DNA of 47,520 nt from Gammaproteobacteria bacterium (GTDB lineage: Bacteria; Pseudomonadota; Gammaproteobacteria; SZUA-152). The notes under the pieces are model-generated. The model saw only the letters and a program-made list of their open reading frames with translations. It searched no databases and was not told the DNA's origin. Both the position numbers and the translations under genes were made by a program. Below, piece by piece: positions 9,370 to 17,541 of this stretch (its first letter is position 1; every line of letters starts with the position of its first letter). The stretch is taken from assembly GCA_021647505.1 (NCBI GenBank), contig JAKIUN010000024.1, positions 1 to 47,520 on the forward strand, read 5' to 3'.

Positions 9370-10923
9370 TTGAATCGCATCCGAGCACAAGTAAAAAAGG
9401 TAGTTTTTCGATTCCAGATTTGTCTGGTCGTTCTGCTTGTTGGCGGCTGTGCCACGGTTCCGTTGGATCAGCCCAAGTCCCACAGTGAAGCAATCACAGA
9501 CACTGGAGACATGACGCACTTCGGCAAATTAGCAAACAGTTGGGCAGATATTCACGATCAAAAGTCTGGGTTCTTCCCTCTGGTGCAGGGTATGGACGCA
9601 CTTGGCGCAAGACTGGATATGGCTAGTCAAGCCGAGAAGAGTCTCGATCTGCAATACTTCCTGATGAAAGACGACACAGCCGGTCGCGTCATTAAGACTG
9701 CCTTGTTGGAGGCTGCTGACCGAGGAGTGCGCGTACGACTTCTCTTGGACGACATATTTACAACAGCAACGGATCGGAATTTATCGCTGATCAATCAGCA
9801 CCAAAATATTGAGGTTCGGCTATTTAATCCGATATCCCGTCGCGGACTCCACTTTTTCAACCTCGTTGGAGATTTCAAGCAAGCCAATCGGCGCATGCAC
9901 AACAAGACCTTCACCGTCGACAATGCCCTCAGCATCGTCGGGGGGCGTAATCTTGCAGATGAATATTTTCAATTGAAAGAAGAATCGGTGTTCTCTGATT
10001 TCGACATCCTGGCTTTTGGACCGATCGTGCGAGAAATTTCGATATCGTTTGACACCTACTGGAATCACGCGCTTGCCGTACCGGTAGAGCAGGTATTGAA
10101 GCGCCAGGATGCCGATTCGCTGGAAACTGTGCGAAGTGGCATATCCGAGGAAGCTGACAATATTTACGCCAGCGTTTACCGACAGGCACTTGATAGCGAT
10201 CTGCTGCAAGATCTGATTACCGGAAAGCAAGCTCTTTTTGTGGCCGATGCCAGAGTCATGTCGGACGATCCTGATAAGCTTGTTAACAAGGCTGGTGCGG
10301 AAGAACACATGCAGCTTGTGACTGAACTCGAGGTGCTCCTGCGCGATGCGAACCGAGAAATCATGTTCCTTTCTCCTTACTACGTGCCCGGCGACGACGG
10401 CGTTCAGTATGTGCGCGATCTGGTCAGCAGGGGTCTACGTGTTGTCATGGTCACCAACTCTCTCAGGTCAACCAATCAAATTATGGTGCACTCGGGATAT
10501 GCGCGCTATCGAAAGGACGTGATTGACGCGGGCGTCGAACTCTATGAGGTGCGTGCAAATGCGGGACGAGATGCACATGGTGGCGAAAGCCCGGAAGCAC
10601 TCACAATGCATACAAAATTAATACTCATTGATCGTCGCTACCTGTTTGTTGGTTCCCTGAATCTAGATCCGCGTTCAATTGAGCTTAATTCTGAGTTTGG
10701 GTTGTTGATTGAATCTGAGGCATTAGCGAAAATAATTGCTTCGGGAATCGACGATGCGATCACAACACTTGCTTACCGTGTCGCAAAAGACAACAAGGGC
10801 CATCTAGAATGGCGAGGCATCGTTAACGGCGTAGAGACCATAGAAACGAACGAGCCTCAGGCGAGCGGATGGCGGCGATTCAAGGCCTGGTTCATGAAAA
10901 TAGTGCCGGAAAGCCAACTCTAG
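9370..10923 (+). CDS. phospholipase D-family lipoprotein, cardiolipin synthase C-like
   Basis: A 517-residue PLD-superfamily enzyme with two HKD motifs: H177-x-K179-x4-D184 (MHNKTFTVDN, then GGRN) and H414-x-K416-x4-D421 (MHTKLILIDR, then GSLNLDPRS). Length and layout fit ClsC/YmdC-like phosphatidyltransferases, which make cardiolipin from phosphatidylglycerol plus a second phospholipid. Start choice: the only start that keeps the signal peptide is TTG 9370. It gives VVLLVGGC with lipidated C27, whereas the next ATG lies beyond the lipobox. A lipoprotein form is unusual enough to note; the domain would face the periplasm. Base composition is less AT-rich than the flanking genes, hinting at a separate origin within the island. 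Confidence 0.85.
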   Translation: MNRIRAQVKKVVFRFQICLVVLLVGGCATVPLDQPKSHSEAITDTGDMTHFGKLANSWADIHDQKSGFFPLVQGMDALGARLDMASQAEKSLDLQYFLMKDDTAGRVIKTALLEAADRGVRVRLLLDDIFTTATDRNLSLINQHQNIEVRLFNPISRRGLHFFNLVGDFKQANRRMHNKTFTVDNALSIVGGRNLADEYFQLKEESVFSDFDILAFGPIVREISISFDTYWNHALAVPVEQVLKRQDADSLETVRSGISEEADNIYASVYRQALDSDLLQDLITGKQALFVADARVMSDDPDKLVNKAGAEEHMQLVTELEVLLRDANREIMFLSPYYVPGDDGVQYVRDLVSRGLRVVMVTNSLRSTNQIMVHSGYARYRKDVIDAGVELYEVRANAGRDAHGGESPEALTMHTKLILIDRRYLFVGSLNLDPRSIELNSEFGLLIESEALAKIIASGIDDAITTLAYRVAKDNKGHLEWRGIVNGVETIETNEPQASGWRRFKAWFMKIVPESQL

Positions 10924-10970
10924 TGCGCGCTCTATTGTCCATTAGATAATGACAGATATATAGGAATATT

Positions 10971-12176
10971 ATGGAAACTCAACCCATTGTTATTGTAAAT
11001 TTTATGACATTCACCATAGGCATAATGGTGTATTTCTCTGGGCGACTATTGACTCAGCGTGTTGGATTTTTACGCGAATATAATATTCCCGAACCTGTGA
11101 CCGGAGGGATTCTGGCATCTCTTGTGACTTTAGCGCTATTTTTGATTTTTAACATTGAACTCTCTTTTGAAATGGACATACGCAATACGTTGCTGATTTA
11201 TTTTTTTACGGCCATTGGCTTGAATGCGCGCTTTAGCGATCTTCTTAAGGGGGGCAAGCCGTTGCTGATTTTGCTTGTGATAACGCTCAGCTATATTGTC
11301 TTCCAAAATTTAATCGGTGTTACTGCGGCTCAGCTGTTGGGGTTGCCCAACGCGATGGGAGTGTTGACAGGTTCAGCGTCACTCTTGGGTGGGCACGGTA
11401 CGGTGATTGCGTGGGCGCCTGAAATTTCCGCTAATCACGGCGTTCCAAATGCGCTTGAGTTAGGTGTTGCATCTGCCACTCTTGGCTTGATCATTGCCAG
11501 TTTGCTAGGTGGACCCATTGCAAAATTTTTGATGGCCCGGCACAAAATTGTAGGCAGTTCGGGTGAAGAGTTAACCGTTGGTACGTCATATAAGGATGAA
11601 GCGACGGAAAAACTGTCTCATGTTAATTTTATGGCTGTGATGCTTGTTGTCCATATGGCGATAATATTTGGATATATGCTCAATGAGGTAGTGATCGAAA
11701 TAGGTATAAGGTTGCCGTTGTTTGTAACATGCCTGTTTGTTGGTATTTTAATGTCAAATACAATCCCATTGATGTTTAAAAAAATTCCATGGCCTGCGCA
11801 TACACCTGCTCTTGCGATGTTTTCTGAATTCTCTCTGGGGCTATTTATTGCTATGTCCCTGATGGGGATGCAATTATGGGCGGTTGCAGATCTTGCGGGG
11901 CCATTGATCATTCTATTAGGCTTGCAGGTACTTGTTGCCACCTTGTTTGTTGTGTTTATTTTCTTTAGGATTATGGGAAGTGACTATCAATCCGTTGTTT
12001 TAAGCGCGGGTTTTACAGGTTTTGTGCTTGGGGCAACACCAACAGCCATTGCCAACATGTCTGCTGTTACGAAATCGCATGGTGCCGCCCCAGCCGCCTT
12101 TATTATTCTACCTCTCGTTGGTGCGTTCTTTGTTGATCTCACCAACGCTTTCGTCATCCAGTTTTTCCTGGGCTAG
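10971..12176 (+). CDS. gltS: sodium/glutamate symporter
   Basis: A 401-residue integral membrane protein of the ESS family, matching E. coli GltS in length. It shows the two inverted-repeat halves, each with a glycine-rich reentrant region: GSASLLGGHGTVIAWAP in the first, and AGFTGFVLGATPTAIANM in the second. The N-terminus carries the conserved IPEPVTGGI after TM1. It takes up glutamate with Na+. It stands alone between a lipid-modifying lipoprotein gene and the patatin gene. Glutamate import commonly accompanies osmotic or K+ adjustment, which would match the nearby K+ channel (inference). Confidence 0.92.
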   Translation: METQPIVIVNFMTFTIGIMVYFSGRLLTQRVGFLREYNIPEPVTGGILASLVTLALFLIFNIELSFEMDIRNTLLIYFFTAIGLNARFSDLLKGGKPLLILLVITLSYIVFQNLIGVTAAQLLGLPNAMGVLTGSASLLGGHGTVIAWAPEISANHGVPNALELGVASATLGLIIASLLGGPIAKFLMARHKIVGSSGEELTVGTSYKDEATEKLSHVNFMAVMLVVHMAIIFGYMLNEVVIEIGIRLPLFVTCLFVGILMSNTIPLMFKKIPWPAHTPALAMFSEFSLGLFIAMSLMGMQLWAVADLAGPLIILLGLQVLVATLFVVFIFFRIMGSDYQSVVLSAGFTGFVLGATPTAIANMSAVTKSHGAAPAAFIILPLVGAFFVDLTNAFVIQFFLG

Positions 12177-12332
12177 CACAGACTGATAATAGGGGAGCGG
12201 TGCAATTACTAAACTAAGAGTGCGATGGTCATTTCCACTACTTAAACATTTATGCAGATACGTTGAATATTCCAATGACTATGGCGAAAGCCTTATTTAT
12301 TATGATCAACATGTACAGCGGTGAGGATTAGC

Positions 12333-13574
12333 TTGAATATAGTTAAACGATCTCAATGTTCTGTTTCTGTTTTGTTGGGTGTCATGCTGATATCTTTATC
12401 GGCATGTCAAACAGCGCCACCAAGGTCAATCACTGAGCAGGAACTTGCTGACGGACGACAGGAATATCTTCGTTCATATCAATCAGACTTAGAAAAAATT
12501 TCTAACAAAATAGAAGCACGCATGGTGCATGAATATAAATATGCCCAACTATCAATCAATAATGAATCACAAAGTATTGACATGCTTGTTATCTCCGGTG
12601 GAGGGGCTTTCGGTGCATTTGGTCTAGGTTTTCTTAAAGGCTGGGGGGAGGTCAATGAAGCGAATTATAAACGACCTCAATTTGATTATGTAAGCGGTAT
12701 TAGTACGGGGGCGTTAATTGCACCTTTTGCATTCATCGGGACTGAAACTGCATACGACCATGTTATTTCGTTATATAAAAGCCTGGGGCCTGATTCAGTT
12801 AGAGCGCAAGGTCTTCTTTCATATCTGCCTGGTAATGTTGCTTTATATGATGTTTCGAACTTGAGGGAAAAAATTAAGTCAACGATCACTGAAGAGTTAG
12901 TCAAACGTATAAAAATAGGTGCTACTGAAAATCGACAGTTAGTGGTCGGCGCAACAAACATGGATTACGGCATGCTGCGTGTGTGGGATATTGCTCAAAT
13001 CACATCAGAAGCATCTACAGGAGATGCTGCAAAACAAATAGTCGACATACTACATGCATCTACAGCATTCCCCATTCTGTTTCCACCCGTAATAATTGAT
13101 AATATAATGTATATAGATGGTGGTGCGACGATGCAGATTGTTGGCGGAATAAATGATCGTAGTTGGGCATATGATTTTGAAAAAATGACTTTAAATATCG
13201 TTAATTTGAAGGAGCCGGTAAAAATTCGAGTATGGATTATAGTTAATGAAAAATTATTGCCAGACTCTAAAGTTGTTCAGTCAAATTGGCCATCGGTAGC
13301 GGAACGTAGTATGAAGACACTTCTTAACGCCTCAATACTTAAGAGCATTCAGGATGCTGATACTTTTGTTAACCTTATTAATCAGCGTCCTGAATTTGAC
13401 GCACAGATGAAGTTTGTCACTATCCCACAAGATTTTCCTATTGCTGATTCTGATGTGATGTTTGAGCCAGAAATAATAAAAAAACTGCTTAAATTAGGGA
13501 AGAAAATGGGGGCGGATCCTATGAGTTGGAAAGAAGAAGCGTTGCGCCCCGGCGCTCCTTTTGAACTGAATTGA
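12333..13574 (+). CDS. patatin-like phospholipase lipoprotein
   Basis: A 413-residue lipoprotein with a patatin hydrolase domain. The signal ends LISLSAC (C25). The oxyanion loop is SGGGAFGAFG, the nucleophile S124 sits in GISTG, and the dyad aspartate D262 in IDGGAT. Patatin-type enzymes cleave acyl chains from phospholipids. I prefer TTG 12333 because GAGG lies about six bases upstream; GTG 12321, in frame, would add four residues and lacks its own ribosome site. Only five bases separate the stop from the cis/trans isomerase gene, so the two are co-transcribed. A lipidated patatin next to an enzyme that isomerises membrane acyl chains suggests joint action on phospholipids (inference). Confidence 0.85.
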   Translation: MNIVKRSQCSVSVLLGVMLISLSACQTAPPRSITEQELADGRQEYLRSYQSDLEKISNKIEARMVHEYKYAQLSINNESQSIDMLVISGGGAFGAFGLGFLKGWGEVNEANYKRPQFDYVSGISTGALIAPFAFIGTETAYDHVISLYKSLGPDSVRAQGLLSYLPGNVALYDVSNLREKIKSTITEELVKRIKIGATENRQLVVGATNMDYGMLRVWDIAQITSEASTGDAAKQIVDILHASTAFPILFPPVIIDNIMYIDGGATMQIVGGINDRSWAYDFEKMTLNIVNLKEPVKIRVWIIVNEKLLPDSKVVQSNWPSVAERSMKTLLNASILKSIQDADTFVNLINQRPEFDAQMKFVTIPQDFPIADSDVMFEPEIIKKLLKLGKKMGADPMSWKEEALRPGAPFELN

Positions 13575-13579
13575 ATTGA

Positions 13580-16033
13580 GTGTTATTGCTTTTGTCTAAA
13601 ATTAGAAAGGTGTTTTATAAAGTGTCCATACAAAAACAAAGTTTCGTTGTCTACTTTTTTATGACTATTCTTATATTGTCAGGTTGTACTCTAAGCAAAG
13701 TAGACATCACACAGGAGCAGACAACAGTCGATGAAAATTTATTGCTCACGCTGCCGAGTGAACCTATTTCCTACTTCAATAGCGTCAAGCCTCTGCTTGA
13801 ACGCCGTTGTATCTCATGCCATGGTTGTTACGATGCGCAATGCCAGTTGAAACTGACTTCTATAGAAGGCATACAACGCGGAGCCAACAAAGACAAAGTG
13901 TATGACGGTACCCGGATGTTTGGTGTTAATCCCACGCGCCTGATGATTGATGCTAAAACTACAGCACAGTGGCGTAAGAAAAATTTTCACACGGTGCTCA
14001 ACGAAGGTGAAAATACGCCCAGAAAAAATCTGCAAGAGTCTACATTATATAAGTTTTTACATTTAAAACAGCGCCATCCTCAGGCACGCATTGGCATGTT
14101 GTCAAATGATTTTGATCTCTCCCTGGATCGGAAACAAACCTGTCCAACATCTGATGAATTTCAGAGTTACGCACAAAAACACCCTAAGGGAGGTATGCCT
14201 TACGCCATGCCTAACCTTAATCATCAGGAATATACAACTCTCGTGCAATGGATAGCCCAGGGCTCACCGGTTGACTCAAAGCCGGTAGCATCAAAGCAAA
14301 CAACGAAGCAAATAGCGCAGTGGGAACAATTCTTCAACAAACGCAGTAGCAATAAAGAAAAACTGATGAATCGTTATCTCTACGAACATTTATTCCAGGC
14401 GCATATTCACTTTACTGATGCGCCGCCGCGTGAATTTTTTCGACTGGTTCGCTCTCGCACAGCGCCGGGGCAGGAGATTGACGAAATAGCGAGCACACAC
14501 CCTTATGATGATCCTGGAGTGGCTTCTTTTTATTACCGATTGCGTCCCTACCATGCCTCTATTGTGGCAAAGAACCATGTTGTATATGAGCTGTCCCCAC
14601 AGAAGATGGATCGCTACCGAGAGTTGTTTTTGAAGCCGGATTATAAGGTTGAAAACCTGCCTTCCTATGACCCCGGTATTACAGCAAATCCATTTAAGGT
14701 TTATCAATCTATTCCTGCTAAACTGCGTTATCGGTTTTTACTGGATGATGCCAGATTCTTTATTGAAGGGTTTATTAAAGGGCCTGTATGCCGTGGTCAA
14801 GTTGCGCTAAATGTCATTGAAGATAATTTTTGGGTTTTCTTTCATAACCCTGATCTAGATTCAATAACGGATGATGCTGATTTTTTAGCGGCTATTTCGA
14901 ACGATCTGGATATACCCGCAGGCGATACTTTAAATATTTTAGCTGCGTCGACAACATACAAGAAAAAAGTAGAACGCTATTGGGAGGCTTTACGCGAAAA
15001 TTTTACTAACATATCAGGACAGGCTGATGTGAAACAAGCGCTCGCGGCATCCATTTGGGATGGAGGTGGCACAAACCCGAATGCCGCGTTGACTATCTAT
15101 CGACACTCCGACAGTGCCTCGGTTCACTTCGGGCTGACTGGCCGTCCTCCAGAAACAGCCTGGGTGATTAATTACCCATTATTGGAACGTATTCACTATT
15201 TGCTGGTAGCGGGTTTTGATGTGTACGGTAATGTTGGACATCAATTGAATACCAGGGTCTACATGGATTTTCTCAGGACGGAAGGTGAAAACAACTTTCT
15301 GATGTATCTTCCTGCAAGTAAACGCAGGGCTATCCGAGATTCCTGGTATTTAGGCATTCGTGAAGGTCAAAACAAGAAACTGGACGACAGTAGCGGGTGG
15401 CTGGATAAAGAAATCGTGATTGGCTACCAAACCGACGACCCGCAAGCCGAATTATATCAGCACCTCCAACAGCGTCTGGGTAAGATGACTGGCCCAATAG
15501 ATTTGCTAAACCGCTGCAAATCTCAATCATGTATAGCTGCTGCATATAACACAGCACCTTCCGCCGAACAAAAGGCCGACATGGCATTGGCAAAAGTGGC
15601 TGATATTAATGGAGCCATACTGCAGGTTTTTCCTGATCTCGCCTTCGTTAGAATCAGGGATGCTGAGCAGCAAGCAGAATTTGCCTATACATTAATACGC
15701 AATAAATCCTATAAAAATGTAAGTTCTATGCTGACAACTGTATCTTATAATGATAGTGATGTTGACAATGACACGCTGACGGTAATGAAAGGTTTGCATG
15801 GATCCTATCCCAATTTTTTCTTTGATATTCAATTGCAGCAAGTGGATGATTTTGCTGAACGCTATGCCGCAATAAGTAGCCGTAAGGACTATGAGCAGTT
15901 TGTATCAATATATGGTGTGCGCCGCACTCGTACTGAATTTTGGGCAATTACCGATTGGTTTCAGGATTACTACGCGAAGCAGGAACCGGTGCTTTCTGGG
16001 GTGTTTGATTTGAGTCGATACAACAACCGATAG
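13580..16033 (+). CDS. cti: fatty acid cis/trans isomerase, haem-binding lipoprotein
   Basis: An 817-residue protein of the Cti family (Pfam CTI). Near the N-terminus is a cytochrome-c-type haem site, C77-x-x-C80-H81 (RRCISCHGC), characteristic of the family. Later family-like segments include CRGQVALNVIEDNFWVFF and GRPPETAWVINYPLLERI. Cti converts cis-unsaturated acyl chains of membrane phospholipids to trans, stiffening the membrane without new synthesis, and is known for solvent tolerance in Pseudomonas. The N-terminus carries a hydrophobic stretch ending LILSGC (C36), so it appears lipidated, whereas characterised Cti is described as periplasmic. The start is uncertain: GTG 13580 is taken, but a later GTG at 13622 has AGAAAGG upstream and still keeps the signal. 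Confidence 0.88.
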   Translation: MLLLLSKIRKVFYKVSIQKQSFVVYFFMTILILSGCTLSKVDITQEQTTVDENLLLTLPSEPISYFNSVKPLLERRCISCHGCYDAQCQLKLTSIEGIQRGANKDKVYDGTRMFGVNPTRLMIDAKTTAQWRKKNFHTVLNEGENTPRKNLQESTLYKFLHLKQRHPQARIGMLSNDFDLSLDRKQTCPTSDEFQSYAQKHPKGGMPYAMPNLNHQEYTTLVQWIAQGSPVDSKPVASKQTTKQIAQWEQFFNKRSSNKEKLMNRYLYEHLFQAHIHFTDAPPREFFRLVRSRTAPGQEIDEIASTHPYDDPGVASFYYRLRPYHASIVAKNHVVYELSPQKMDRYRELFLKPDYKVENLPSYDPGITANPFKVYQSIPAKLRYRFLLDDARFFIEGFIKGPVCRGQVALNVIEDNFWVFFHNPDLDSITDDADFLAAISNDLDIPAGDTLNILAASTTYKKKVERYWEALRENFTNISGQADVKQALAASIWDGGGTNPNAALTIYRHSDSASVHFGLTGRPPETAWVINYPLLERIHYLLVAGFDVYGNVGHQLNTRVYMDFLRTEGENNFLMYLPASKRRAIRDSWYLGIREGQNKKLDDSSGWLDKEIVIGYQTDDPQAELYQHLQQRLGKMTGPIDLLNRCKSQSCIAAAYNTAPSAEQKADMALAKVADINGAILQVFPDLAFVRIRDAEQQAEFAYTLIRNKSYKNVSSMLTTVSYNDSDVDNDTLTVMKGLHGSYPNFFFDIQLQQVDDFAERYAAISSRKDYEQFVSIYGVRRTRTEFWAITDWFQDYYAKQEPVLSGVFDLSRYNNR

Positions 16034-16094
16034 CTTGGCCGATGAAATTAGTTTAGTGAAAAACACCTATATAAACTGGTAAATTGCATAGATC

Positions 16095-16994
16095 ATGATG
16101 AGCAAATTTTCTTATTCACAAATTTTATTAGCATTGGCAATAGTTTTTTTAGCCTTTTCTTTGATAAAAATATCCAGTCACATCCCTGAAGTTCTCCACG
16201 TTATTGATAAAACCAGTCCACAAGTAGATACCATTGTTGATGAAATTACGTTAATAAGAGAGGAAGTGAAATTAGTTCGCCTGTTAGTTGCCAAACAAAC
16301 CCCTGAAATTTTAGCGCAAGTTGAAAATGCCTTACCTGTCATTGAGCAAGTTGTCGCCGAAAGCGAACGCTATTCCAGTCAATTGCCTAGCATTATTGAA
16401 CAAATAGAAAAATTAACACAAAATGTTCAACAACTAGAGAAAAGTCTGCCAAGTATCTTACAACGCGTGGATGCCGTAACGGCTACTACTAATAACACCA
16501 TTGCAGAAGTTGCCTTATGGCGACCACATTCACGTGATTATTTAGCTGAAATGGCCTTGTATAGAGAAAATATTCCTCAATATTTAACACGAGCTGAATA
16601 TATTGTTAGTGATGCAAAAAGTATTGGAAAAGAAGCCAGTAGTGGCATAGCGACAGGGTTGTTTAAGGGAGTTATTTCAATGCCTTTTGACGTGATCTCC
16701 GGGCTTGTGGGTATTGTTGGCTTGAGTTCTCTCTCTGCTAAGCATTTAACTGCTACTGACGTTAATTTAATGAAAGAGAAAATCATTGCACTATTAAATG
16801 ATGAGAACCAGACTAAAGCTGTTTGGCAAAATGTTGATAGTCGCAATCGAGGCCGTATTATTAAAGGCGAGCTTATTAGAAAAAATCAAAAAAATTGTCA
16901 TTACCTTACTTTTAAAAATTATTTTGGCAAAGAAAAAGAAACGTTAAAAAAACTTATGTGTCTTGATAGTGAAGGTTTATGGAAAGTGATGTAA
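16095..16994 (+). CDS. membrane-anchored coiled-coil protein, unknown
   Basis: A 299-residue protein I do not recognise as a named family. An N-terminal TM helix (about 9-24) is followed by a long heptad-rich region (about 30-150) with regularly spaced I/V/L and repeated P-x-I/V units. Next come a glycine-containing hydrophobic stretch (about 190-215, GLFKGVISMPFDVISGLVGIVG) and a basic C-terminal domain with W-x-N, S-x-x-x-G, C-x-x-LTF and CLDSEGLWKV. That tail pattern recalls the end of 17-kDa surface-antigen/RT0821-like lipoproteins. Both tail cysteines could pair. It lies 61 bases after cti and is the last gene before the ISL3 remnant, so it may belong to the same transcript. Confidence 0.7.
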   Translation: MMSKFSYSQILLALAIVFLAFSLIKISSHIPEVLHVIDKTSPQVDTIVDEITLIREEVKLVRLLVAKQTPEILAQVENALPVIEQVVAESERYSSQLPSIIEQIEKLTQNVQQLEKSLPSILQRVDAVTATTNNTIAEVALWRPHSRDYLAEMALYRENIPQYLTRAEYIVSDAKSIGKEASSGIATGLFKGVISMPFDVISGLVGIVGLSSLSAKHLTATDVNLMKEKIIALLNDENQTKAVWQNVDSRNRGRIIKGELIRKNQKNCHYLTFKNYFGKEKETLKKLMCLDSEGLWKVM

Positions 16995-17061
16995 TACCAA
17001 CAATTCCCGCCAAATCTGTTTGAGCTCAGATAGAGGCCCAATTGTATAAAAAATACAGTGC

Positions 17062-17328
17062 CTACGGGGCCATTTTCAGGCCGCCACAATAAAACAATAT
17101 GCTATTTCTGAATCCATCGAATGAACGATAACCCCTGGCATTCGACTTGACGGTCTGAATCTTCGAGTTCAGTCCTTCGACAACCGCGTTACTAATCCGA
17201 TGTTGGAAATAGGTTAGCAAGTTGGGTAAGTGACTTTTAATCATTCTGGCTTTTTCTTTGATCGGCTCTAAGCGGCTTCTAATAGCCCATGAATACCACT
17301 TGTCAAAATGTCGCTCAGCACATCCTGA
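17062..17328 (-). pseudogene. ISL3-family transposase remnant, C-terminal end
   Basis: On the minus strand an 89-codon stretch reads SGCAERHFDKWYSW, AIRSRLEPIKEKARM, then ISNAVVEGLNSKIQ and ends FYCGGLKMAP with a stop at 17062. These are the conserved C-terminal blocks of ISL3 transposases (WAIRSRLEPIK; NA-x-EGLN-x-KIQ; the final GGL). The frame stays open for a few codons upstream but homology seems lost near 17328, so the catalytic N-terminal two thirds are gone. Orientation matches the N-terminal ISL3 sequence at 1-117. Composition jumps to GC-rich core DNA immediately to the right. Confidence 0.75.
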
Positions 17329-17541
17329 TATAGGTATATGTCCAAAAGTGTCGAAAGAGCTTCTTAACGCGGTAGGTTCGACAGGTCACGATGTCATCCT
17401 GCACCCGCTGAACTCACGCGAATAATCCTACAAACCGCCGGGTAGAGGCGTCGTTAAACTGTAGTACACTGACCGGATGCTCCAGCCCGGCCGTTTCTCT
17501 GACCTGCAAGCTTTTTTTCGCCCCTTGGGCATACTCCGCGC
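17329..17541. promoter_or_regulatory. junction of island and core; candidate glcD promoter and 22-codon leader ORF
   Basis: This 213-base gap spans the change from AT-rich to GC-rich DNA. At 17459-17479 is CTGTAGTACACT, two bases, CCGGATG. The same motif (19 of 21 bases) ends exactly on the ruvB start codon at 22657-22677. TACACT at 17465-17470 could be a -10 hexamer. The ATG of the motif (17477) opens a 22-codon ORF, MLQPGRFSDLQAFF..., whose TGA (17543-17545) overlaps the glcD ATG, so a translationally coupled leader is possible. Confidence 0.35.

Noticed and set aside
16995-17061. Right-hand ISL3 terminal repeat
   Set aside because: I could not match these bases convincingly to the GGCTCTTCG end at 201; the remnant seems to have lost this terminus or it has diverged.
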